Origin: Polaromonas sp.
Lineage (GTDB): Bacteria > Pseudomonadota > Gammaproteobacteria > Burkholderiales > Burkholderiaceae
DNA length: 15,459 nt
Assembly (NCBI GenBank): GCA_013823505.1
Contig: PNMH01000084.1
Coordinates: 1 to 15,459, forward strand
Direction of reading: 5' to 3'
In this document: piece after piece, positions 1 through 8,503 of the stretch
How positions within the stretch are numbered: position 1 is the first letter of the stretch
Layout of the letters: every line of letters begins with the position of its first letter
Program-made: the position numbers and the translations under genes
Notes under the pieces: model-generated
The model's database searches: none
The model's input: only the letters and a program-made list of their open reading frames with translations
Told to the model about the DNA's origin: nothing

Positions 1-70
1 CGGGCCGCCTGGTGGCAGCGCTGTGCTCCCATCTTGCAGGGCGGGAGAGCAGCACGGCAGGCGCCTTACG

Positions 71-2527
71 TCAAAAAAGAGCGGGTTTGTTTCCCGGTCT
101 CGCGCTCACTTCCGCATACACACCGCCATCGCTGCTCGAATCCGCACCCAATCGATACCCCATGACCCGGTAGCCGCGCTGGCGTTTGTCCCACATGCGC
201 AGCAACGCAGGGTGCCCTGTATCGACGAAGTCGATGATCCGGACATCGGTCTTGGTGGCATGTTCTCGATGCAGGCGGCCCGCGTACTGCTGCAGCGTAC
301 CCTTCCAGGAAATCGGCATGGCCAGTACCAAGGTATCCAGTGGCGGGTGATCGAAGCCCTCGCCAACCAGTTTCCCGGTAGCCAGCAAAATGCGTGGCGC
401 CTCGGGCGCCAGTGCGTCCAGCTCGGTGATCAACGCGGCGCGCTGCTTCTTGGACATGCGCCCGTGCAAAACGAAAGGCTTGGGCACCTTGGTATCCAAA
501 GCCACCAGGATGGCTTCAAGGTGTTCAGTACGCTCGGTCAGCACCAGCACCTTGCGGCCTTGTTTGTACGCCGCTGTGACCTCGGTAGCGATGGCGTCGG
601 TGCGGGCCAGGTCGTTGGCAAGGTGACGGAACACGTCCTGGATGCCCGCCGTGACCGGCAAGTCGATACGGGCAAACCGGGATCGCGGCACCACCTCCAG
701 ATCGTGCGGCGCGCTCGCCGGTCTGGCCGCGGTGTGGCGGATCGGACCACATTGCATGAAGATGACCGGCTGCAGGCCATCGCGGCGAATGGGTGTCGCG
801 GTCAAGCCCAACACATATTTCGCCTTGGTCCTCTTGAGGATGGCGTCAAACGAGGTGGCGCCCACATGGTGGCACTCGTCCACGATCACCTGCCCGTAGT
901 TTTCGACCAACGCATTCACCTCACCTTGGCGCGACAGCGATTGCATCACGGCGATGTCGATCTGACCGGTAGGTTTGGCCTTGCCGCCGCCGATGGTGCC
1001 GATCACGCCCTTGGCAGCTTTGTTGTCCAGGCCGAGGAAAACCTGCAGGCGCTCCTGCCATTGCTTGAGGAGTTCGGTGCGGTGCACCAGCACCAGGGTG
1101 TTCACGCCGCGACAGGCGATGATGGCCGCTGCCGTCACCGTCTTGCCGAACGCGGTGGGCGCGCACAGCACCCCGGCATCGTGTTGCAGCATGGCCGAGA
1201 CAGCTTGCTCCTGGTCTGGCCGCAGGGTGCCGACAAAGTCGGCCTGGATGGGCTCCCCGGCGAACCGTTCGTCCCGCAAGTCGCAGCGAATGCCGTTGTC
1301 CTTCAACAATGCGCGTGCGGCGTCCAGACAGCCGCGCGGCAAGGCGATGTGTTGCGGGTAGTTCTCGGCGTTGCCGATGACACGCGGCTTGTCCCACACC
1401 GACATGCGCATGGCCTGGGCCTTGTAGAACTCGGGGTTCTGGAAAGCCGCCAGGCGGATCAGCCGATTGGCCAGCGCCTGGGGCAGCGCGCTTTTCTCGA
1501 AATAGATCAAGTTGGCCAGTGTCACCGTCAGTGCCAAAGGCATCGCGCCTGCCCACTTATTGGCCTTGGTGGCCTCGCGCTTCCAAGGCGTCGCCAAGTC
1601 CTCGTCGTCGATGAAGGTCACGTCCAGGGGATGGATGCCGCCTGTGGCGCGCAAAACGGTCGGCTCGATATCGTGCGGTGCCATGGGTTGAACGGACGCG
1701 AGAAACGCCCACTGGTCGTGGTGCGGTCGCAGTGCGGCGTCAACAAACACGCTGCAGCAGTTCTCGCGCGGGTGTTTCTGCAGGGGCAAGGCGATCAGGT
1801 TGCCAAAGCCGCCTTTGGGCATGGTGTCCTGGTTGGGAAACAAGCGGTCGTAGGACGCCAGCTTGAGCAGCCGGGTGCGCGCGCAGGTGTGGCTGATGAT
1901 TGCGGTGCCGAGGCGCCTCGCATCGCGCGCCGACACGCGCCCAGCGAAAAACACCCAGGCATGGGCGCCCCGCCCCGAGCGCGAGATTTCCAGCGCTGCC
2001 GGCACACCCAGTTCGCGGCAAGACTGCATGAATGCCAGAGCGTCCTGCTGCCATTCGGCCTCGTCGAAGTCCACCGCCAGGAAGTGGCAGGTGTCGTCCT
2101 CCAGCAGTGGGTAGACGCCCACGGTCTGTTTGCCGGCCAGGTGGTCATAGATCACTGCGTCGGACAAGGGAACCAGCAGACGCTGGCTGCAGTCGCCGCA
2201 CTTGATGCGCGGCTTCTCGCACACACCCGCCCGCCACTCGTTGGCGCAAGCCGGTGCATAGCCTGATTTGCCCGAGGTCCGACTCTCCCAGCGCACCGGA
2301 AACACATCGGTGCGCCCCCGAAACAGCCGCCGAAACAGCGCCACCTTGTCGGCGGTGCTCAGACCCGAGCGCTGTGGTTCAGGCAATGCTTCCGGAGCGG
2401 GCTCAACCGAAACAGGTCGAGCATCCGGCGATGGCGGCGTGCGCCACTCGATACCGTGCGATTCGAGCAACGCCACCAGCCGCGCGTTCTCGGCTTCTAG
2501 AGCGGCGAAGGCCTCTCGCTCAGTCAT
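71..2527 (-). CDS. Primase-helicase: TOTE-type archaeo-eukaryotic primase domain fused to a superfamily II helicase
   Basis: This 818-residue protein has two visible halves. The N-terminal part starts with a short coiled stretch (about 1-25). A four-cysteine cluster follows (C94, C103, C110, C113), probably zinc binding. Then comes an archaeo-eukaryotic primase core with the metal-binding acidic motif DFD at 153-155 and SRSGRGAH at 182-189. This arrangement matches the primase domain described for TOTE conflict systems. The C-terminal half is a DEAD/DEAH-like superfamily II ATPase: Walker A APTAFGKT at 456-463, DECH at 550-553, TATP at 576-579 and QQYAGRLHR at 746-754. Known relatives are predicted to unwind nucleic acid and make or extend primers in antiviral settings; the substrate here is unknown. 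It starts 24 bases after the ATPase-TOPRIM gene, with AGGGG just before the ATG, and is the last gene of the defence operon. I see no separate nuclease domain. The domain assignment is strong; the biological role is inference. Confidence 0.88.
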   Translation of the reverse strand: MTEREAFAALEAENARLVALLESHGIEWRTPPSPDARPVSVEPAPEALPEPQRSGLSTADKVALFRRLFRGRTDVFPVRWESRTSGKSGYAPACANEWRAGVCEKPRIKCGDCSQRLLVPLSDAVIYDHLAGKQTVGVYPLLEDDTCHFLAVDFDEAEWQQDALAFMQSCRELGVPAALEISRSGRGAHAWVFFAGRVSARDARRLGTAIISHTCARTRLLKLASYDRLFPNQDTMPKGGFGNLIALPLQKHPRENCCSVFVDAALRPHHDQWAFLASVQPMAPHDIEPTVLRATGGIHPLDVTFIDDEDLATPWKREATKANKWAGAMPLALTVTLANLIYFEKSALPQALANRLIRLAAFQNPEFYKAQAMRMSVWDKPRVIGNAENYPQHIALPRGCLDAARALLKDNGIRCDLRDERFAGEPIQADFVGTLRPDQEQAVSAMLQHDAGVLCAPTAFGKTVTAAAIIACRGVNTLVLVHRTELLKQWQERLQVFLGLDNKAAKGVIGTIGGGKAKPTGQIDIAVMQSLSRQGEVNALVENYGQVIVDECHHVGATSFDAILKRTKAKYVLGLTATPIRRDGLQPVIFMQCGPIRHTAARPASAPHDLEVVPRSRFARIDLPVTAGIQDVFRHLANDLARTDAIATEVTAAYKQGRKVLVLTERTEHLEAILVALDTKVPKPFVLHGRMSKKQRAALITELDALAPEAPRILLATGKLVGEGFDHPPLDTLVLAMPISWKGTLQQYAGRLHREHATKTDVRIIDFVDTGHPALLRMWDKRQRGYRVMGYRLGADSSSDGGVYAEVSARPGNKPALF

Positions 2528-2551
2528 CGCCCCTGTGCCGAAAATACATAC

Positions 2552-4306
2552 CTACTTGTGCCTTGTCATTGCGCTCACCTTGGCGACGAACTCATGAACG
2601 TCCTCATGGATTTCATCCTCGGTCATGCTCAGCGCCACCATCTCTCGAATTAGGGAGACATTAGGATCAGCTCTACGCAACTGATGGAAAAGACCCTCCG
2701 TGTTTTCATAAAGTATCTTCTTTCCGTTCACGACACTGAAGACATTTGCACTCACTTGCCGCCACGTGCGCCCCGGCGGCAAGGTTAGGTTCTGATCAAT
2801 GAAGAAGTCGTCAATGATCTTCAGTGTTGATTGGGCGAAGAGATCGCCCGCAGCCAGTTGCAACTGCTGCAAGGCCGCCCGGCGCCATGCATCTGGCACC
2901 AACAGATAGTTTTCGATGTTCTTGCGCTTCCATTCGGCCAGCACGGCGTTGTTCGCCTGGGGGTGAAAGGCTTCGTTGTCGTCGTCAAAATCGAACAACA
3001 TCAGGCGTGAAACGCCCGGCACGATCTGCTGCAGCGCCATGAAATGCGCGTCGGCGCGCTCCTTCATGTTCTTTTTGCCACCGCCTCCCATTGTCTTGAA
3101 ACAGACCTTGTCCATCTCCTCTTGAGCACCACAGGCGCCGGCCCAGGCCCGCAGGATTCGCTCATCGCTTTCGCCCTCAACATAGAGGATGTAAGGCGAT
3201 GCCATCAAGCGCGTAATTTCCTCGTTGGACACATCGGCCATGGCATGCAGAACTGCCGGGGTCGATTCCACGCGCTTGGGCTTGCGGTTAAGAAGGGAGA
3301 CGATCTGGCTCGCGTCCACCCCTCGCGCAAACTCCTCTGCATGAGTTGCGATCAGAAACTGCGTTCCAAGCTCCTGCGACTTGCGTTTGAAGAAGTCGAG
3401 AATTTCGCGCTGCAAGTTGACGTGCAGATGAGCGTCGGGCTCATCCAGCAAGATAGTCGTCGGCTGATAGCCGAACAGGAAGGCCAGCAGGGTCAGCGTT
3501 TGATGAAACCCGCTTCCCCCCGAGATGATGTCGTAGCTCCTGTTGCCGTCTGCGTATTCCACCGTGATGAAAACATCCTTTGTCGATTCATAGCGCGGCT
3601 GACTGATCTTGACCGAGAACCAGCGCTCGACAATGCCCGCCAGCTCCTTCCAGTCTGCAGCAGACGGAGCCCGTTTGGGTGCCTGATCGCCATTGTCGCG
3701 CGCTGACGGGCTGCTCACGCGCAGCAGCAAGTTGCGAAGCACGCTTCCAGGTTGACCCTTGCCAACCTGCTGGCGGATCGGTGAGATGTCGAGAAACTTC
3801 TCGGTCGGCTCCAAGCCCGAAAACGGAGGCACGTAAGCGATTCGTGGGAGCGAGCCCGCTTTTTCGCATTCCCGGAACACTGACCAGCCACCGGAAGGAA
3901 TTGCATACATGGTCTGTGGGGAGTGATACCGCAGTTCGACGCCAAAGGCACCTGTCTTTCCCGCACTGTCCTGCCACTCCAGAAGCACCTCGATCAACAC
4001 GAACTCCTGTTTCTTCTTACCTGTTGCCGGGTCCGCTGGGTAATTGCGGTCGGTGCGGTCTTTCCAAAGCAGAATGAACTCTGGCACTGGCAGGGCTGTG
4101 AAGTTGGGTAGCACGACTTGAATGCCAGTGGTACCCGTTCGCTTGGACCGATGGAACTCGTCAACGCAGAACTGCCAGATGGCCATGGCCTGCAACACGG
4201 TGCTCTTGCCGCTGTTGTTGCGACCCACCAGCAGATCGAAGCGTGTGAAGTTGTAGACCTGCTCGCCCACACTTTTGAAGTTCCGTAGAGTCAGTTTGGT
4301 GATCAT
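2552..4306 (-). CDS. ABC-type ATPase with C-terminal TOPRIM domain (OLD-like / PARIS AriA-AriB-like nuclease)
   Basis: This 584-residue protein begins like SMC/RecF/OLD ATPases, with Walker A GRNNSGKS at 28-35. An ABC-signature-like ISGGSG lies at 261-266, Walker B TTILLDEPDAHLH at 283-295, and an ATHAEEF H-loop follows, with H322. The C-terminal third has TOPRIM features: YVEGESD at 375-381 (catalytic-type E377), the acidic cluster DFDDD at 439-443, and KNIENYLL at 462-469. ATPase-TOPRIM fusions include OLD family nucleases and fused PARIS systems (AriA ATPase plus AriB, DUF4435). The ENYLL element looks more DUF4435-like to me, but I cannot run the comparison. Its ATG overlaps the hsdS stop by 4 bases (ATGA), so it is probably translationally coupled to the type I restriction genes. 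Base composition is visibly less GC-rich than hsdM or hsdR, suggesting separate acquisition. Nuclease activity is expected from the family and is not shown by the sequence. Confidence 0.87.
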   Translation of the reverse strand: MITKLTLRNFKSVGEQVYNFTRFDLLVGRNNSGKSTVLQAMAIWQFCVDEFHRSKRTGTTGIQVVLPNFTALPVPEFILLWKDRTDRNYPADPATGKKKQEFVLIEVLLEWQDSAGKTGAFGVELRYHSPQTMYAIPSGGWSVFRECEKAGSLPRIAYVPPFSGLEPTEKFLDISPIRQQVGKGQPGSVLRNLLLRVSSPSARDNGDQAPKRAPSAADWKELAGIVERWFSVKISQPRYESTKDVFITVEYADGNRSYDIISGGSGFHQTLTLLAFLFGYQPTTILLDEPDAHLHVNLQREILDFFKRKSQELGTQFLIATHAEEFARGVDASQIVSLLNRKPKRVESTPAVLHAMADVSNEEITRLMASPYILYVEGESDERILRAWAGACGAQEEMDKVCFKTMGGGGKKNMKERADAHFMALQQIVPGVSRLMLFDFDDDNEAFHPQANNAVLAEWKRKNIENYLLVPDAWRRAALQQLQLAAGDLFAQSTLKIIDDFFIDQNLTLPPGRTWRQVSANVFSVVNGKKILYENTEGLFHQLRRADPNVSLIREMVALSMTEDEIHEDVHEFVAKVSAMTRHK

Positions 4307-5460
4307 GTTCTGTTCTCAGGTTGGAAGACTCGCTCCAGTGTTGCAGGCAGCAGCGCAGCATTGGCATGGCGAATGGCAGTGTGCTTTGCCTTCAGTGACT
4401 GCGTGTACCGGTAGATGGCTCGGAGTTCGAGCTGTTTGGCCATGGGAGGCACCGGCATCTCGTAGTCTAGAAAAGTCGATGGTTGCAGACGACGGCGGCG
4501 GGCATTGGTTCCGCCGCTGATCTCTGCCAACGCTGGCCAAATGTCCGGGGTGCGGAAGTAGATATCGAGCACCTCGGGCAATACGGCATCGGTGTTGACC
4601 GTGAACACCGGGAACTCCGGCGACACGACCATGCCATCGCACTCCGGTGGCACCACACCCAGCGCGCCTTCCCAGGCCATCAGCTTGGGGTAGGTGAAGT
4701 CGCCAGCGTGAACCGTTGACAGCCGTGTGTATGCAAATTCACTGCCCATCTTGACGGCGCTGGGAAACACGCCACGACCGAACGAGTAGACGCCAGCGAA
4801 GCGGTATTGAGTCGTGCCGTCCACGGCCACGTCTGGCTGGCGCAGCGCGACCAGCTCAGACATGCGGCGCTTCGCAGGCTGCTCCCCCTGGGGATGAAAG
4901 ATGTAGCTGCGAATCAGGCGCGCTGCGTCTTGCTCAACGGCCTCCAAATGCGCCTCCACTTGCCGGGTCTTTTCGGCCAACGTGTCAAAGCGAGCGACGA
5001 TGGCATGTTGCTCTGCGATTGTCGGCAACGGAATCTCGATTGAGAGAAGCTCTGAGGGCTTTATGCGGTTCTTTCCACTGGTTCCTTGTGCCTTCTCGTC
5101 GCAAGCACTCCAAAAGCTGTGCCATTTGGTTACTAGCCTCATCCATCGAGGCTCAATCCGCGTCTGGTCAAGAACGAAAGTCGGAAACTCTGTGCTTACG
5201 TACGTGCCAGCTTGCGCCTGAGTTGCCACTGCCACGGCACCATTGCGTGCCCAAATTTTGTTAACAACGAAGTCAGCAGTTTCGATGCGATTGAAGCTAG
5301 GGTACTTGGTGTTGGCACCGTCAATCGGCTCACGTTCATACGCGCCTTCCCCCCAGAGACGAACCCCCAATTGACGATAGAGTTCGCCTGGAATTGGAGT
5401 GGTAAAGCGTTCCGCAGGAGTGCAAATCTGCGCCAGCGCCACTTTAGGCCACGCTTTCAT
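4303..5460 (-). CDS. hsdS: Type I restriction-modification specificity subunit HsdS
   Basis: HsdS recognises the bipartite DNA target and holds two HsdM subunits in the methylase, or with HsdR in the restriction complex. The 385 residues fit the usual two-repeat plan. Target recognition domain 1 covers about 1-140. A central conserved helical spacer at about 141-195 follows, opening IPLPTIAEQHAIVARFD and rich in long helices. Target recognition domain 2 covers about 200-330 and ends with MPVPPMAKQLELRAIYRY, which starts the second helical repeat to the end. The first domain is coded in noticeably less GC-rich DNA than the second, consistent with domain shuffling. The start ATG overlaps the yhcG stop by 4 bases, and the stop overlaps the next gene by 4 bases. 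The recognition sequence cannot be read from the protein. The protein appears full length and unbroken. Confidence 0.93.
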   Translation of the reverse strand: MKAWPKVALAQICTPAERFTTPIPGELYRQLGVRLWGEGAYEREPIDGANTKYPSFNRIETADFVVNKIWARNGAVAVATQAQAGTYVSTEFPTFVLDQTRIEPRWMRLVTKWHSFWSACDEKAQGTSGKNRIKPSELLSIEIPLPTIAEQHAIVARFDTLAEKTRQVEAHLEAVEQDAARLIRSYIFHPQGEQPAKRRMSELVALRQPDVAVDGTTQYRFAGVYSFGRGVFPSAVKMGSEFAYTRLSTVHAGDFTYPKLMAWEGALGVVPPECDGMVVSPEFPVFTVNTDAVLPEVLDIYFRTPDIWPALAEISGGTNARRRRLQPSTFLDYEMPVPPMAKQLELRAIYRYTQSLKAKHTAIRHANAALLPATLERVFQPENRT

Positions 5461-6608
5461 CGGCCACCCGCCCCTTCCGCTCGGTCTAGCCGCCGCGCTT
5501 CCAGCTCTCGCCGCGTCTTGTCCAGCTCCGCTTCCAGCAGCTTCGCGTCAGGCAGCACGGTCTGGTATTCGGCGGCCATCACCTTGTTGGACAGGCCTTG
5601 CAGCGCGTAATGGGCCTCGTTGCTGCCTTTGCTGGTGCACAGGATCAGGCCCACGGGTGGGTTCTCGCCGGGCTTGGTCCAGTGCTCGCGAGCGTAGTTC
5701 AGGTACAGGTGCATCTGCCCTGCGTCGGCATGGCTGAACTTGCCGATCTTCAAGTCGATGACCAACAGGCACTTGAGCTGGCGGTGGAAGAACAGCAGAT
5801 CCACGCGGAACCACGTGTCGTCCAGCCGCAGGCGGCGTTGACGCCCGATAAAGGCGAAGTCGTCGCCAAGTTCCAGCAGAAAGTCGGCCAGGTGCTGTAT
5901 CAGCGCTTCTTCCAGGTCCGACTCGGAGTATTCGTCCTTGAGGTTGAGGAACTCCAGCACGAAGGGGTCTTTCAGCGCCTGCTCGGGCGTGATGGCGTCG
6001 CCGGGCTCGGCCGACTCGGCCTTTTGCAACATGGCGGCCTTGTTGCGAGACAAGGCTATGCGTTCGTAGAACTGACTGTTGACCTGCCGATCCAACTGCC
6101 TCACGCTCCAGCCGCAGCGCAGGGCTTCGGTTTCGTAGAAGGCGCGGGCCCCTTCGGACTTGACCGACAGCAGGCGCACATAGGCCGACCATGGCAGGGG
6201 GAAAGCCTGGGCCAGCGCGGGCAGGTCGATGAAATTCCGAGACGCTGTCTCGGATGGTTCTACGGTCGGCGATTTGTCAGACGCTGTCTGATAAATCCGC
6301 TCCGGTGGCCAGCAACGGTAGAAGTTGCGCATTTGCTGCAGGTTGACCACACCAAAACCTCGCCCGAAGCGGGCCGACAGGTCAATCGACAAGCGCTTGA
6401 GCAGGGCTTGCCCGTAGTCGGCTCGCTCTTGCCCGCCTTGCTCGAACTCCACGATGCGTCGGCCGATCTCCCAGTAGCTGGCTGTCATCAGCGCATTGAC
6501 GCTCCGGGCTGCGGCGCGGCGCGCGGCCTCCAGCAGGGCGACGATGTCGCCATGGATATTGCTGTAGTCCGGCGCCTCGCCGGCGCTGCCGGGTATGAGT
6601 TCACTCAT
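5457..6608 (-). CDS. yhcG: DUF1016/YhcG-family PD-(D/E)XK nuclease-like protein of the type I RM operon
   Basis: This 383-residue protein matches the YhcG (DUF1016) family. The N-terminal helical domain runs from about 20 to 160, with the family-typical YWEIGRRIVEFEQGG at 45-59 and the downstream LPWSAYVRLLSVK at 138-150. The C-terminal domain, about 210-350, carries a PD-(D/E)XK nuclease signature: D270 in RVDLLFF, then D285 and K287 in VIDLKIGK. Family members are often embedded in type I restriction operons. Their exact role is not settled, and nuclease activity is a prediction. It sits between hsdM and hsdS with 4-base ATGA overlaps on both sides, so stoichiometric co-expression is likely. 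An oddity is the interdomain linker at 104-126, which is coded by two palindromic DNA repeats 39 bases apart and contains QTAS (107-110) and ETAS (120-123). Function beyond the fold is unknown. Confidence 0.88.
   Translation of the reverse strand: MSELIPGSAGEAPDYSNIHGDIVALLEAARRAAARSVNALMTASYWEIGRRIVEFEQGGQERADYGQALLKRLSIDLSARFGRGFGVVNLQQMRNFYRCWPPERIYQTASDKSPTVEPSETASRNFIDLPALAQAFPLPWSAYVRLLSVKSEGARAFYETEALRCGWSVRQLDRQVNSQFYERIALSRNKAAMLQKAESAEPGDAITPEQALKDPFVLEFLNLKDEYSESDLEEALIQHLADFLLELGDDFAFIGRQRRLRLDDTWFRVDLLFFHRQLKCLLVIDLKIGKFSHADAGQMHLYLNYAREHWTKPGENPPVGLILCTSKGSNEAHYALQGLSNKVMAAEYQTVLPDAKLLEAELDKTRRELEARRLDRAEGAGGR
6236..6254. repeat. Palindromic repeat 1 inside yhcG linker
   Basis: Perfect inverted repeat with 8-base arms TCCGAGAC and GTCTCGGA around the centre GCT. 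It shares the 11-base core AGACGCTGTCT with repeat 2, and the two centres lie 39 bases (13 codons) apart, so the reading frame is preserved. On the coding strand it gives the residues SETAS at 119-123 of YhcG. Confidence 0.85.
6271..6297. repeat. Palindromic repeat 2 inside yhcG linker
   Basis: Inverted repeat with 12-base arms, GATTTGTCAGAC and GTCTGATAAATC, around the centre GCT. Eleven of twelve arm positions pair, and the exception is a G-T wobble. It shares the core AGACGCTGTCT with repeat 1. It encodes YQTASDK at 106-112 of YhcG, at the point where the conserved N-terminal block gives way to the next block. Confidence 0.85.
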
Positions 6609-8455
6609 GCCTGCACCTCGTTCACCAGGGCTTCGATTTCGCCCAGCAGACGCATCACCTCGGCTTCGTGACCGCGCATGGTGGCGATCAGGTCTTTGGG
6701 GTCCGCATGTTCCAGCCCGGTCTTGGCGTTGGGGTTCTTCAGGTCCAGGTTGTAGATGGGCCAGTAGAGTGCATCGCCTTCGGCCTGGGCGGCCTTGGCG
6801 GCCTGCTCATGGGCCTGCTGCTCGGCCTTGCATGCGCGCAGACGGTCCTGCAGCTTGGCCTTCTCGCCCGGGCTGGCTGCGGCGGCCACGTCTTGTTCCA
6901 GCTTGCGCAGGGGCTTGCCCAGCGCCATGGCCGCAGCCCGTTCGGCTTCGGCCCGCTGCCAGTGCGGCGAAGCCGCTTCAACCGCCGCAGCACGTTTGCC
7001 CGCAAAGTCCACGGGCCATGCCTGCGGGCCTTCCTTTCGGTCGTTCCACCAGGCTTGGGCTGGGGCGAACTCTTCAAACTGCAGCGGGGCTGTCTTGCTG
7101 TATTTCTTGCGTCCCTCGGGCAGGGGCAGCTCGTAGTACCAGATGGTGTCGGTGGGGCCGCCGCGCTCGAAAAACAGCAGATTGGCCGGAATGTCGGTGT
7201 ACGGTGAAAACACGCCCTGCGGCAGGCGCACGATGGTGTGCAGGCGAAACTCTTTGAGCAGCTCTTCCTTGATGACAGCGCTGATGCCGTCACCAAAAAG
7301 CGTACCGTTGGGCACCACCACGGCCGCGCGGCCACCACGCGTTGCCGGTTTTCCGCCCTTCACGGGAGCGCCAGCCACCCGCAGCTTGCGCATGATGTAT
7401 TGCAGGAACAGCAACGCAGTTTCCGCCGTCTGCATGTTGGGCGGGAAGTTGGCCTTGATGCCCACCTCTTCCTCGCCCCCAAAGGGTGGATTGGTCAGGA
7501 TCACATCCACCCGCTCGCTGTGGCCAATTTCGTTGACGCGTCGCTCCAGCGTATTGCCATAGGCGATCTGTGGCGCCTCCAGGCCGTGCAGCAGCAGGTT
7601 CATCTGCACCAGCATGTAGGGCAGCGGCTTGGCTTCCTGCCCTTGCAAGCTGTCTTGTTGCAAGGCACGGCGCTGCTGGGGCGTGGCCACCTGTGGCGCC
7701 AGGTGGTCGTAAGCCTCTACCAAAAAGCCGCCTGTGCCACAGGCCGGATCGAGCACGGTCTCACCCAGGCGAGGGTCGCTCACCTGCACCATGAAGCGCA
7801 CCACGGGGCGCGGGGTATAGAACTCGCCCGAATCACCGGCAGCGTCGCGCATTTCGCGCAGCATGGATTCGTAAAGGTGCGACAGCGTGTGGATTTCTTC
7901 GCTGGCGCTGAAGTGGATGGCGTTGATCTTGTTGACGATGTCGCGCAGCAGGTAACCGCTGACCATGCGGTTCTGCACGCCCTTGAACACGTTGGCGATG
8001 ACCTCTCGCTGGCTGCCCTTTTCGCCTTCGCTACCCAGACTTCGCAAGTAAGCAAACAGGCCTTTGCCGGCGCTGCCGTCGGTTCGCACAGCGAACTCCT
8101 GGTTGATGAAGGCCAGCAGCTCATCACCCGATATGCCGTCATCGCGAGCGGCCCAGTCTCGCCAACGGTAAGGCGATTCGATGATGGGCCGGTAACGTTT
8201 CCCATCGAGCTCGGCCTCTTCCTCGTGGACGATTTCCAGGTCGTCAAGGAACTTGAGAAACATCACCCAGGTGAGCAGCGGCAGGCGGTCCACATCGCCG
8301 TTGAGTCCCTTGTCTTTGCGCAGAATTTTACGGGCGCTGCCGATCAGCGCCGACAGGTTTTCCCGGGTGGTGAGGGGCGCCTTGGCTTTGCGGGTGGTGC
8401 GCGGTTTTTTGTCGGAAGGCGTGCTTGCGGCTGCCGACTTCTTGGAGGTGACCAT
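6605..8455 (-). CDS. hsdM: Type I restriction-modification DNA methyltransferase subunit HsdM
   Basis: HsdM transfers a methyl group from S-adenosylmethionine to adenine in the type I target, as part of HsdM2S. The 616-residue protein has a lysine- and threonine-rich N-terminal tail (about 1-28). The HsdM N-terminal helical domain follows, to about 190. The N6-adenine methylase core has motif I DPACGTGG at 236-243 and motif IV NPPF at 322-325. A long alanine-, glutamate- and lysine-rich helical segment at about 480-560 is probably the coiled contact to HsdS. The gene begins 48 bases after the hsdR stop and is in the same frame. I see no strong ribosome binding site, so reinitiation after hsdR is possible. 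The stop overlaps the yhcG start by 4 bases. Length and motifs are complete. Confidence 0.95.
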   Translation of the reverse strand: MVTSKKSAAASTPSDKKPRTTRKAKAPLTTRENLSALIGSARKILRKDKGLNGDVDRLPLLTWVMFLKFLDDLEIVHEEEAELDGKRYRPIIESPYRWRDWAARDDGISGDELLAFINQEFAVRTDGSAGKGLFAYLRSLGSEGEKGSQREVIANVFKGVQNRMVSGYLLRDIVNKINAIHFSASEEIHTLSHLYESMLREMRDAAGDSGEFYTPRPVVRFMVQVSDPRLGETVLDPACGTGGFLVEAYDHLAPQVATPQQRRALQQDSLQGQEAKPLPYMLVQMNLLLHGLEAPQIAYGNTLERRVNEIGHSERVDVILTNPPFGGEEEVGIKANFPPNMQTAETALLFLQYIMRKLRVAGAPVKGGKPATRGGRAAVVVPNGTLFGDGISAVIKEELLKEFRLHTIVRLPQGVFSPYTDIPANLLFFERGGPTDTIWYYELPLPEGRKKYSKTAPLQFEEFAPAQAWWNDRKEGPQAWPVDFAGKRAAAVEAASPHWQRAEAERAAAMALGKPLRKLEQDVAAAASPGEKAKLQDRLRACKAEQQAHEQAAKAAQAEGDALYWPIYNLDLKNPNAKTGLEHADPKDLIATMRGHEAEVMRLLGEIEALVNEVQA

Positions 8456-8503
8456 GGGAACTGGAATCTCGTTGTCTTCTTTCGCACTCTGGCGAAGGCT
8501 TGG

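Noticed and set aside
1..70. Possible terminator after the primase-helicase gene
   Set aside because: GTGCT and GGGAG-type pairs can be drawn but need bulges, there is no T-run in the right place, and the region runs off the window.
23..2266. Long plus-strand open frame (747 codons) opposite the primase-helicase gene
   Set aside because: It is antisense to a gene with intact primase and helicase motifs, its translation is rich in H, Q, R and G with no domain character, and long antisense frames are expected in high-GC genes.
5598..6671. Plus-strand open frame of 357 codons opposite yhcG
   Set aside because: It is antisense to a recognisable YhcG protein and has low-information composition.
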